Position numbers and translations under genes: made by a program | In this document: positions 53,049 to 60,985 of the stretch, piece after piece | How positions within the stretch are numbered: the stretch's first letter is position 1 | Layout: each line of letters begins with the position of its first letter | Assembly: GCF_029714425.1 (NCBI RefSeq) | Contig: NZ_CP121668.1 | Location: 6,221,501 to 6,285,500 of the forward strand | DNA from: Bradyrhizobium sp. CB2312 | GTDB lineage: Bacteria > Pseudomonadota > Alphaproteobacteria > Rhizobiales > Xanthobacteraceae | Direction of reading: 5' to 3' | Length of the DNA stretch: 64,000 nt | The notes under the pieces: generated by a model | Told to the model about the DNA's origin: nothing | The model's database searches: none | The model's input: only the letters and a program-made list of their open reading frames with translations

Positions 53049-54548
53049 TCATTCCTGGAGCGCCTCCTCGCGCCGGGCGCGGATCGTCGGCAGCATGATC
53101 AGAAGGACCGCGATGGCAGCGGCGGCCAGCAGGCTCGCCGAGAGCGGAGACGTGAGCAGCACGGTGGCATCGCCCCGCGACAGCACCATGGCGCGGCGGA
53201 AGTTCTCCTCGATGGCCGGACCCAGCACCAGGCCCAGCAGCAGCGGCGCCGCAGGCAGTTGCAGCTTGATCAGGATGTAGCCGAACACGCAGAACATTGC
53301 GGCCTCATAGACCTCGAACGTTCCGCTGTTGATGGAATAGACGCCGATCGAGCAGAACACCATGATCGCAGGAAAGAGAAAGCGATAGGGAATGGTGAGC
53401 AGCTTCACCCACAATCCGACCAGCGGAAGGTTGAGGATCAGCAGCATCAGATTGCCGACCCACATCGAGGCGATCAGGCCCCAGAACAGGGTCGGGTTCT
53501 TCGTCATCACCTCTGGGCCCGGATGGATGTTGTGGATGTTCATGGCACCGACCATCAGGGCCATCACGACGTTTGACGGCACGCCCAGCGTCAGCAGCGG
53601 AATGAACGAAGTCTGGGCTCCGGCATTGTTGGCGGATTCCGGGCCGGCAACGCCCTCGATGGCACCCTTGCCGAACTGCTCGGGATGGCGCGACAGCTTC
53701 TTCTCCAGCGTATAGGACGCAAAGGACGACAGCACCGCGCCGCCGCCGGGCAGAACGCCGAGCAGCGTGCCGAGCGTCGTGCCGCGCAGCATCGCCGGCA
53801 CCATGCGGCGGAAGTCGTCGCGGGTCGGAAACAGGTTGGTGATCTTCTGCGTCACCAGCGACAGCTTGTCATCCTGCTCGAGATTCTTGACGATCTCGGC
53901 GAAGCCGAAGATGCCCATCGCCAGCGGTACGAAATCGAGGCCGTCGAACAGCTGGGGAATGCCGAAGGCAAAGCGCTGGCTGCCGCTGTTGAGGTCAGTG
54001 CCGACGAGGCTGAGGAGCATGCCGAGCACGACCATGCCGATGCCCTCGATGAACGGTCCGCTCGAAAGCACCGAGGCAAGGATGAGGCCCAGGATCATCA
54101 GCGCAAAGAATTCCTTGGGGCCGAACAGCAGCGCAGTCGCGGTCAGCGGGCCCGCGAGCGCCGCAAGAGCGAGCGTCGCCACACAGCCAGCGAAGAAGGA
54201 GCCGATCGCCGCGGTCGCGAGCGCCACGCCCGCGCGGCCTTGCTTCGCCATCTGGTAACCGTCGATCGTGGTGACAACGGAGGAGGACTCGCCGGGAAGA
54301 TTGACCACGATGGCCGTGGTCGAGCCGCCATACTGCGCGCCGTAATAGATTCCGGCGAGCATGATCAGCGCGGCGTCCGGTTGCAGCGCATAGGTGATCG
54401 GCAGCAGCATCGCGATGGTCGCGAGCGGCCCAAGGCCCGGAAGCACGCCGATCAACGTGCCGAGCAGGCAGCCGAGAAAAGCGTAGAGCAGATTGGCGGG
54501 CTGGGCTGCCGTCGCAAAGCCGATCGCCAGATTGTGGAAGAGATCCAT
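53049..54548 (-). CDS. tctA: Tripartite tricarboxylate transporter permease, large subunit TctA
   Basis: Inner-membrane carrier of 499 residues with about 12 hydrophobic segments. The family signature GVLPGLGPLATIAMLLPITY then IYYGAQYGGSTTAIVVNLPG is complete, and the second half repeats it in part (GVLPGGGAVLSSFASYTLEK, NNAGAQTSFIPLLTLGVPSN). TctA works with TctB and a periplasmic TctC-type binding protein; TctB is next, TctC is not in this operon. Ligand probably a carboxylate that enters the CoA pathway encoded around it. Confidence 0.94.
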   Translation of the reverse strand: MDLFHNLAIGFATAAQPANLLYAFLGCLLGTLIGVLPGLGPLATIAMLLPITYALQPDAALIMLAGIYYGAQYGGSTTAIVVNLPGESSSVVTTIDGYQMAKQGRAGVALATAAIGSFFAGCVATLALAALAGPLTATALLFGPKEFFALMILGLILASVLSSGPFIEGIGMVVLGMLLSLVGTDLNSGSQRFAFGIPQLFDGLDFVPLAMGIFGFAEIVKNLEQDDKLSLVTQKITNLFPTRDDFRRMVPAMLRGTTLGTLLGVLPGGGAVLSSFASYTLEKKLSRHPEQFGKGAIEGVAGPESANNAGAQTSFIPLLTLGVPSNVVMALMVGAMNIHNIHPGPEVMTKNPTLFWGLIASMWVGNLMLLILNLPLVGLWVKLLTIPYRFLFPAIMVFCSIGVYSINSGTFEVYEAAMFCVFGYILIKLQLPAAPLLLGLVLGPAIEENFRRAMVLSRGDATVLLTSPLSASLLAAAAIAVLLIMLPTIRARREEALQE

Positions 54549-54560
54549 CGACCCGCTCGG

Positions 54561-55028
54561 TCAGTTGAGGAGTGAAGGCCAGACGGGCAGTTGCAGTCCG
54601 AGGCCGTAGACGAAGACGGCCAGGCACAGCGCGATCAGCACCGCCGCATTGGTCAGCGCGCCCGTCCAGGTGAATTCGGGACTGGCTCTGCTCGACACCA
54701 TGATCAGGGCGAACAAGGCGCCGACCAGACCGAGCGGAAACAGCAGGGCTCCGAACAGCACCACCGATCCGGTGATCCAGGCGAGCCCTTTGAGATCCCA
54801 TTGGCGCAGCGCCTCCCGGCTTGCGCCCGGCTTGATCGCCCCGAGCATCACGACGAGACCGATGGCGGCGAGCCCGATCGCGAGCATGCGCGGGAAATAG
54901 CCCGGCCCCATCTTCGCGGCCGTGCCGGCGGGGTATTGCAGCGCGACCACGAAAAAAAAGATCGCAATGGCGAGGAACAGCGCGCCAGACGCGAACGCCC
55001 GCTGGTTGCGGATCGCCAATCCCTTCAT
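54561..55028 (-). CDS. tctB: Tripartite tricarboxylate transporter small subunit TctB
   Basis: Small membrane protein of 155 residues with four hydrophobic segments (AFASGALFLAIAIFFFVVAL, MLAIGLAAIGLVVMLGAI, ITGSVVLFGALLFPLGLVGA, AVLIALCLAVFVYGLGLQLP) and the typical MGPGYFPRML motif after the first. ATG 55028 overlaps the CMD stop and has an AGGAGGA site. It precedes tctA by 12 bp. Confidence 0.9.
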   Translation of the reverse strand: MKGLAIRNQRAFASGALFLAIAIFFFVVALQYPAGTAAKMGPGYFPRMLAIGLAAIGLVVMLGAIKPGASREALRQWDLKGLAWITGSVVLFGALLFPLGLVGALFALIMVSSRASPEFTWTGALTNAAVLIALCLAVFVYGLGLQLPVWPSLLN

Positions 55029-55807
55029 TCCGCTCCTCCTGCGCCGGCCCTGGAGCGCTCGTCGAGGGCTTCCATCAGAACCGGCACGCCAATGGCGCAT
55101 GCGTGCACGCCGAGATGCGCGGTCATCTGGAGAACCTGCACGATCTCGCGCTGGTCGATGCCGAGCCGCAGGGCGCGCTTGATCTGCACACGCAGCCCGT
55201 GCGGATCGAGCGCCGTGAAACAGGCGTTCAATGCGATCGAGATCAGACACCGCGAGCGCTGGTCGAGACCACCTTCGGCGTGGCTGCCCGCAAGCAGATC
55301 CAGCATAACGGCGAAATAGCCGGGATCGTGCCGCAGCCATTGCTCACAGAAGTCAGGCCAATCTCCGAATTTCGCCACATAGGCGCTCCGGAGCGCCCTC
55401 TGCTCGTCCGTCGGCTCGGGCTGATCGACCGCGAGGCCCGCGCTTGCCAATTCCTCGGCGAGGATATTGATGCCGACGTTGCTGCCGTCGAGCCCCTGCG
55501 CCGTTGCGAGCCGGAGCACGTCGATGATCTCCTGCGCCGACGCTCCCGTCTGAAGCGCAAGAACGAGATGCAGCGCGAGGCCGGAGCGGAACAGATGCGT
55601 TGCCGAGCCGTCGAGCGCGACGTAGATCAGCTCCCGCATCTTGGACGACAGCGGCCCGTTCTCCGCGGCATAGCCCGCATATCTGCCGTAGGTCTGGAGA
55701 AACTCGGGATCGAGGCGCAACAGGCCTTCCGTCCAGGGCCGCCAATAGCCACGGGCCTTGACGTAGGCGTCCTTCAGCGCCTGCTGTTCCGGCGTCAGGT
55801 TGGACAT
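55025..55807 (-). CDS. Carboxymuconolactone decarboxylase (CMD/AhpD-fold) family protein, two-domain
   Basis: Cytoplasmic protein of 260 residues that holds two AhpD-like helical modules (about 15-120 and 130-250): SSKMRELIYVALDGSATHLF, GASAQEIIDVLRLATAQG, then DQRSRCLISIALNACFTALD, LRLGIDQREIVQVLQMTAHL. The CxxC of peroxidase-active AhpD is not seen. Members are decarboxylases or of unknown role in aromatic and CoA-ester pathways. ATG 55807 is chosen from the MSNLTPEQQAL start; a longer frame would overlap the SDR gene. Confidence 0.85.
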   Translation of the reverse strand: MSNLTPEQQALKDAYVKARGYWRPWTEGLLRLDPEFLQTYGRYAGYAAENGPLSSKMRELIYVALDGSATHLFRSGLALHLVLALQTGASAQEIIDVLRLATAQGLDGSNVGINILAEELASAGLAVDQPEPTDEQRALRSAYVAKFGDWPDFCEQWLRHDPGYFAVMLDLLAGSHAEGGLDQRSRCLISIALNACFTALDPHGLRVQIKRALRLGIDQREIVQVLQMTAHLGVHACAIGVPVLMEALDERSRAGAGGAE

Positions 55808-55820
55808 CGCGATCGTCCCG

Positions 55821-56594
55821 TCAAGCAATGTTGGTCAGGGTGATGCCGCCGTCGACGGTGAGCACCTGCGCCGAGATGAAGCCGCTCTCGTCGCCGGCGA
55901 GGAAGCAGATCGCCTTGGCGATGTCGTCGACGGTGCCGAGCCGCCCGAGCGGCGTCCGCGCGACCCGGCGCGCATCGAGCTCGGCGTTGCGGTTGCGCAT
56001 CGTGCCCTCGGTCGGAATCGCCGAGGGCGCGACCGCGTTGACGCGGATGTTGCGCGCGCCGAGCTCCGCCGCGGCAGCGCGCGTGATGCCCATGACACCG
56101 GCCTTGATGCCGCTGTAGACGATGCTGTTCTTGGCCGAGATCAGGCCGGCCACCGAGGCGACGTTGACGATGGCGCCGCCGCGCTCCGCATCCATGACCT
56201 CCGCGGCGGCCTGGATTCCCCAGATGATCGCCTTGAAGCCGATGTTGAGCATGCGATCGACGGTTTCCGGAGCGATGTCCGGAACGGATTGATAGCGCAC
56301 CCACGCCGCGTTGTTGACGAGGATGTCGAAACGCCTCTGACTCTCCGCCAATCCGAGAACCGTCTGCCGCATACCGTCGCGGCTGGAGACGTCCTGCGTG
56401 ACGGCAACCGCGTTGCCGCCCGCTGTCTTGATCGCATCGACCGTTCCGTTCACGAACTCCGGCTTCAGGTCGTTGACGCCGACGATCGCGCCGCGCGCGG
56501 CGAGCTTGAGCGCGGTCGCGCGGCCGATGCCGTTGCCGGCGCCGGTGACGAGAGCGACGCGGCCTGCGAGGGTTTGATCCTTGGTCTCGGTCAT
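55821..56594 (-). CDS. Short-chain dehydrogenase/reductase (3-hydroxyacyl-CoA or 3-oxoacyl reductase type)
   Basis: SDR of 257 residues. The cofactor motif VTGAGNGIGRATAL, structural NNAAW, catalytic Ser in NVASVAG, YSGIKAG (Tyr, Lys) and the FabG-like end FLAGDESGFISAQVLTVDGG are all present. Within the operon it could oxidise the 3-hydroxyacyl-CoA after hydration. ATG 56594 lies ten bases after the acyl-CoA dehydrogenase stop. Confidence 0.92.
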   Translation of the reverse strand: MTETKDQTLAGRVALVTGAGNGIGRATALKLAARGAIVGVNDLKPEFVNGTVDAIKTAGGNAVAVTQDVSSRDGMRQTVLGLAESQRRFDILVNNAAWVRYQSVPDIAPETVDRMLNIGFKAIIWGIQAAAEVMDAERGGAIVNVASVAGLISAKNSIVYSGIKAGVMGITRAAAAELGARNIRVNAVAPSAIPTEGTMRNRNAELDARRVARTPLGRLGTVDDIAKAICFLAGDESGFISAQVLTVDGGITLTNIA

Positions 56595-56604
56595 GACTAT
56601 CTCC

Positions 56605-57630
56605 TCACGCTCCCGTCTCTGCGAACGGTGCAATTTCCGACACGTAACGGCGGCCGAATGCGCTGATCAGGCCGCTGGCATCACCCTGTGCCTGGAGTGT
56701 GCGGATGCGGCGCAGATGGCGATGCACCGGCACGTCCCATGTGAAGCCCATGCCGCCATGGATCTGCAACGCGCCTTCGCTGATCGAGCTGCCATAGGTC
56801 GCCGCAGCCAGGAACGCCGCGTCGCGCTGAACCGGGCCACCGCCCTCGGACAGGCCGCGCGTGATCGCATGACGGATGCTCTCTAATCCGAGTTTCTGGC
56901 GCGCCAGCGCATGACGGATCGCCTGATTATAGGACAAGGCGTGACCGAACTGGCGGCGCGTCGAGGCATGCTCCTGCGCGAGCGCCAGGCACGCCTCGGC
57001 CGATCCCAGGATGGCGGCGGCGCGGAGCAAATTGGCGTCGGAGTTGAGCCCGTCCCATGTGCCGACCGGCAGGACGGAGCCGATGGGAACTTCGACTTTC
57101 TCGAGCCGCACCACATGCTCCGGCACCGTCAGGTCGAGGCCAGCCGCGTCCTCCACCAGGACGCCTTTGGCCTTGGCCGGGATCAGCGCCGCGGCACCGC
57201 CACCCATCCGTACCAGGATGTGGTCGACGGTCGCCGCGCACGGCGCGCGCGCGATCGTGCCGCTCAGCGTCAGCAATCCGCCCTCCCGGTCGGCGATCGC
57301 CTCGCCCTGCCAGGCGATCGTCGCCAGTCTCTCGCCGGACACGATCGCGGCGGCAAGACGCGTCAGCGACGACTGGAGCAGCCGGCTGACGAGAATGGTC
57401 TCCAGCAGCGGAAAGCCGAGCAATCCCGAATGCGCAGCCGCGATCACCGGCACCGCGAAGCCGAGCGGGAGGGCGAGCCCGCCCACCTCCTCATCCGCGA
57501 TGACGCCGAGCAGACCGTCGCCGGCGAGATTGCGCGCCTGTTCGCGAACGTCCAGGCCCGCGCATGCGGTCACTGCGCGTGCCGCGGTTGCCGCGAACTC
57601 GGCGGGCTGAAGTCCTTCGACCATGCTCAT
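56605..57630 (-). CDS. Acyl-CoA dehydrogenase, short divergent subunit
   Basis: 341-residue member, shorter than the usual 380-400. The middle and C-terminal domains are recognisable (LLRAAAILGSAEACLALAQE, RRQFGHALSYNQAIRHAL, ISEGALQIHGGMGFTWDVPV), but the N-terminal domain is reduced and the glycine-rich end has no YEGT-type Glu. Such proteins often pair with a catalytically complete partner as heteromers in steroid and side-chain degradation; the dehydrogenase at 58441 is the natural partner. Confidence 0.88.
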   Translation of the reverse strand: MSMVEGLQPAEFAATAARAVTACAGLDVREQARNLAGDGLLGVIADEEVGGLALPLGFAVPVIAAAHSGLLGFPLLETILVSRLLQSSLTRLAAAIVSGERLATIAWQGEAIADREGGLLTLSGTIARAPCAATVDHILVRMGGGAAALIPAKAKGVLVEDAAGLDLTVPEHVVRLEKVEVPIGSVLPVGTWDGLNSDANLLRAAAILGSAEACLALAQEHASTRRQFGHALSYNQAIRHALARQKLGLESIRHAITRGLSEGGGPVQRDAAFLAAATYGSSISEGALQIHGGMGFTWDVPVHRHLRRIRTLQAQGDASGLISAFGRRYVSEIAPFAETGA

Positions 57631-57670
57631 CGTCGTCCTCTTCTAGAAACCTTGCGACTACAATCGTTCA

Positions 57671-58441
57671 CTAGGCGAGATACCCGCCGTCGACCGGCAG
57701 GATGACGCCGTTGACATAGGATGCCATCGCTGATGCCAGAAAGATCACGGGTCCTGCGATCTCGTCGGGCTGCCCTACGCGCTTCATCGGGGTGCGCGCC
57801 ATCAGGCCGGAGAGCCGCGCCGGATTGTCGCGCGTACTTTCGCTCATCTCGGTCGCGATGATGCCGGGCGCAACGGCGTTGACCCGGATGCCGTCGGGCG
57901 CGAGATCGCGGGCAAGTGCCTGCGTGAACAGCCGCACCGCCCCCTTGGACGGCGAATAGCCGAGCGCACCATTCATGCCGCCAAAGGCCGCGACCGAGGC
58001 AACGTTAATGATGGACCCGTGCGTCTTGCGCAACGCGGGGATGAAGGCATGAACCACGTTGAAGGTGCCGTTGACGTTGACGTCGAAGACCTGGCGCCAG
58101 TTCTCATGAGCGCGCGGACTGTCGATCGGCTCGCGGATGATGATCCCGGCATTGTTGACGACGACGTCGGCGGGGCCGATCTCCTCGTCCACACGCTTCG
58201 CCAACTCGCTGCAGGCCGCAGCATCGGTCACATCGAGCGCGCAGGCGAGCGCCTCCTTGCCCACGTCCCTGATGTCGCGCGCGGCGGACTCTGCCCGGTC
58301 CTGCCGCAGATCGGTCACGACCACCTTCGCGCCGGCAGCGGCGATGCCGAGCGCGATTGCACGTCCGATCCCCGCCCCCGCCCCCGTCACCACGACGCGG
58401 CGATCGTGCAGCAGGCCCGCGACCTGACCCTGCGCAGCCAT
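57671..58441 (-). CDS. Short-chain dehydrogenase/reductase, second copy
   Basis: SDR of 256 residues with VTGAGAGIGRAIALGIAAAG, VVNNAGI, INVASVAAFGGMN, GYSPSKGAV (catalytic Tyr and Lys) and the end FLASAMASYVNGVILPVDGG. It differs enough from the SDR at 55821 to serve another step. Its ATG shares one base with the TAA of the upstream dehydrogenase. Confidence 0.92.
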   Translation of the reverse strand: MAAQGQVAGLLHDRRVVVTGAGAGIGRAIALGIAAAGAKVVVTDLRQDRAESAARDIRDVGKEALACALDVTDAAACSELAKRVDEEIGPADVVVNNAGIIIREPIDSPRAHENWRQVFDVNVNGTFNVVHAFIPALRKTHGSIINVASVAAFGGMNGALGYSPSKGAVRLFTQALARDLAPDGIRVNAVAPGIIATEMSESTRDNPARLSGLMARTPMKRVGQPDEIAGPVIFLASAMASYVNGVILPVDGGYLA

Positions 58442-59652
58442 TATTTGCCTCGCGACAGCTGGAGGATCCGGTCGGCGATGATACCGAGCTGAATCTCGGT
58501 GGTGCCGGCGTAGATCGTCTCGGCACGCGCCTGGAGATAGATGGTCTCGAAGCGTCGCCGTGCCACCTTGATCGCCGGGTTCTGCGGCAGTGAGGCCTGC
58601 GACAGCAGCTCGATCGCGAGCGCAGCGAAGCGCTGATGCGATTCACTCCAGTGTAGCTTCGCAAGACTGCCGCGCGCCCCGATCTTGTCGCCGCTCGCGA
58701 GCGCCTCGACGGCGGTCTCGACATGCGCCTTCAACACCTCGATCTCGACTGCGACCTCGCCGAGCCGGACCGCATAGTGCCGGTCCGCGACCATCGCCGA
58801 CAGCGCCGGATCGGTCTTGCTGGCGGCGATCAAATGGCGCAGCTCGTTCTCAAATCGCCAAGCGCGATACATGCGGTTGGTCGCGCGCTCGATCTCGAGT
58901 ACGCGGATGGCCGCAGCCCAGCCCTCGTCGGGCGCGCCGATCGCATCCGTCTGGGCAACTTCGACCTCGTCGAAGAACACCTCGCAAAAGCTCTCGCGGC
59001 CGTCGATCGATTTGATGGTACGCACGCGTACGCCCTTGGCATCGAGCGGCACCGCGAACATGGCAAGGCCGCGATGGCGGTCCTCCAGCGGTCCGGTGCG
59101 CGCGAGCACCAGGCAGCGCTGGGCGCGATAGGCGCCGCTGGTCCAGATCTTCTGGCCGTTGATGCGCCAACCGTCGCCATCCCGCGTCGCGCGCGTCCGC
59201 AGGCCCGCAAGGTCGGAGCCGGCCTCGGGCTCGGAGAAGCCTTGGCACCAGATGTTGCGCATCTCGAGGATCGCCGGCAGGAAGCGCCGCTTTTGCTCCT
59301 CGGTGCCGACGGCCAGGATAATCGGACCGGCAAGCTCCTTGCCGATCGAGTTGACGCTCTCCGGCATCGCAAGCCGGCCGATCTCCTGATTGGCGATGAG
59401 GTGTTCGCGCAAGGAGCGGCCGTGCCCGCCATAGGCCTGCGGCCAGGTGATGCCGGTGAGGCCGGCGCGGTACATCGCCGCCTCCCAGGCGACGGACTGC
59501 TGCAGCGTAGGCGCGGCGAACGCAGCGCTGTCGCTGCGGAAGCTGGCGGGCAGATTGGCATGCAGCCAACGATGCATCGCATCGCGATAGGCTTCGCCCG
59601 TCAGGTTCTCGCCTGCGACGGCTTGCATCGATACCGCTTCTAGTACACTCAT
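58441..59652 (-). CDS. Acyl-CoA dehydrogenase, FadE-type large subunit
   Basis: 403-residue dehydrogenase. Signatures: ITWPQAYGGHGRSLREHLIA, WCQGFSEPEAGSDLAGLRTR, INGQKIWTSGAYRAQRCLVL, and the C-terminal QARAETIYAGTTEIQLGIIA. The YAGTTEIQ element is that of the FadE17/FadE26-like group active in alpha2beta2 complexes. ATG 59652 has AAGCAGG upstream; ATG 59679 would add nine residues. Confidence 0.92.
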   Translation of the reverse strand: MSVLEAVSMQAVAGENLTGEAYRDAMHRWLHANLPASFRSDSAAFAAPTLQQSVAWEAAMYRAGLTGITWPQAYGGHGRSLREHLIANQEIGRLAMPESVNSIGKELAGPIILAVGTEEQKRRFLPAILEMRNIWCQGFSEPEAGSDLAGLRTRATRDGDGWRINGQKIWTSGAYRAQRCLVLARTGPLEDRHRGLAMFAVPLDAKGVRVRTIKSIDGRESFCEVFFDEVEVAQTDAIGAPDEGWAAAIRVLEIERATNRMYRAWRFENELRHLIAASKTDPALSAMVADRHYAVRLGEVAVEIEVLKAHVETAVEALASGDKIGARGSLAKLHWSESHQRFAALAIELLSQASLPQNPAIKVARRRFETIYLQARAETIYAGTTEIQLGIIADRILQLSRGK

Positions 59653-59704
59653 CGCCTGCTTCCCGCTTTCGCCATCCATGCCGGCCTGTCCGGCTGCCTG
59701 TTGC

Positions 59705-60922
59705 TCACTGCGACTTGAGAAGGTCGCAGGCGCTCTCCGGCGCCGGCCGCCACGCGTCCTCGGGCGCGATCGTGCCGGTGATCTCGTAATAATCGTAGGT
59801 GTATTTGGATTCCGCCGGCGTCTTGATCCGTGCGACATAGAGCGGGCGCATCACCTGGCCGTCGGCCCGGATGCTGACGTTCTTCATCTCGAAATCGTTG
59901 ACCGGCGTGTTCTTCATCTGCCGCATCACGGCCTCGCCGTCGTCGGCGCCCGCGGCGGCGACCGCCTTCAAATAATGCGTGATGGCGCTGTAGGTGGCCG
60001 ACTTGCCCTCGTTGAGCAGCTGGCCGCCCGTCGCCTCGGCGTAGCGCTTGGCAAAGGCCCGGCTCTCCGGCGTCATGTCCCAGTAGAACGGAGTCGTCAG
60101 CCGCACGTTCTGGAGGTCTTTCAGGCCAATCCCGTGAGTTTGGCTGATCATGAGGCCGAGCGGAACGAGCAGCTGCGACTTGGTCAGCCCGAACTCCTGG
60201 GCCTGCTTGATCGCATTGGCGAAATCAGAGCCCGAATTAGCGAGTGCGATCGCCTTGGCGCCACTGGCCTGCGCCGTCAGCAGGAACGAGGAGAGATCCG
60301 ACGCATTCAGCGGATGCAGCACCGAGCCGACCACCTTGCCGCCGCCGGCCTTGATGAAGTTGGTCGCGTCGGTCTGCCAGGCCTTGCCGAAAGCGTAGTC
60401 GACGGTCAGGAAGAACCAACTGTCGACGCCCTGCGCGAGCAGCGCCTTCACCGTGGCCTTGGGCTGGGCATAGGTATCGACCACCCATTGCGTCGTCATC
60501 GGCGAGCATTTGTCGTTGGTGAAGAACGAGCCCGCCGTGCCGGCCAGCATGTAGGGCCTCTTGCGGTTCTTCATGATCTCCTGCACCGCAAGCGCGATCG
60601 AGGACGCCGAGCAGCCGACGATGGCATCGACGCCCTCATTGTCGACCCAGCGCATGGCGATGGCGACGCCGACATCGGGCTTGTTCTGGTCGTCGGCGAT
60701 CACGAGCTCGATCTTCTTGCCGCCGACCGTTCCGCCGAAATCGGCGACCGCGAGCTTGGCCGCAGCGACCGAACCAAGGCCGCAATTGTCGGCATAGGGA
60801 CCGTTCTGGTCGTTCATGATGCCGATCTTGACGACATCGCCGGAAATGCCCTGCGCGTGCAGGGGCGCATTCGTGAACAGCAACGCCATCATGCCGAGCG
60901 CAGTGATCGTCGATCTCTTCAC
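59705..60922 (-). CDS. Leu/Ile/Val-binding-protein-like periplasmic binding protein
   Basis: Exported binding protein of 405 residues. A Sec signal (STITALGMMALLFTNAPLHA) precedes the two-lobe Peripla_BP_6 fold: VVKIGIMNDQNGPYADNCGL, AVADFGGTVGGKKIELVIAD, WVDNEGVDAIVGCSASSIAL. Such proteins normally serve LivHMGF ABC importers; no such permease or ATPase is in this operon, which instead encodes TctA and TctB. In rhizobial aromatic pathways relatives bind aromatic or fatty carboxylates. Confidence 0.9.
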   Translation of the reverse strand: MKRSTITALGMMALLFTNAPLHAQGISGDVVKIGIMNDQNGPYADNCGLGSVAAAKLAVADFGGTVGGKKIELVIADDQNKPDVGVAIAMRWVDNEGVDAIVGCSASSIALAVQEIMKNRKRPYMLAGTAGSFFTNDKCSPMTTQWVVDTYAQPKATVKALLAQGVDSWFFLTVDYAFGKAWQTDATNFIKAGGGKVVGSVLHPLNASDLSSFLLTAQASGAKAIALANSGSDFANAIKQAQEFGLTKSQLLVPLGLMISQTHGIGLKDLQNVRLTTPFYWDMTPESRAFAKRYAEATGGQLLNEGKSATYSAITHYLKAVAAAGADDGEAVMRQMKNTPVNDFEMKNVSIRADGQVMRPLYVARIKTPAESKYTYDYYEITGTIAPEDAWRPAPESACDLLKSQ

Positions 60923-60985
60923 CGTTTCCTCCTGCCTTTCGCGTTTCCTCTGGGCCGGCTTGTGCGGCCTCTTGTGGTCTTGAAT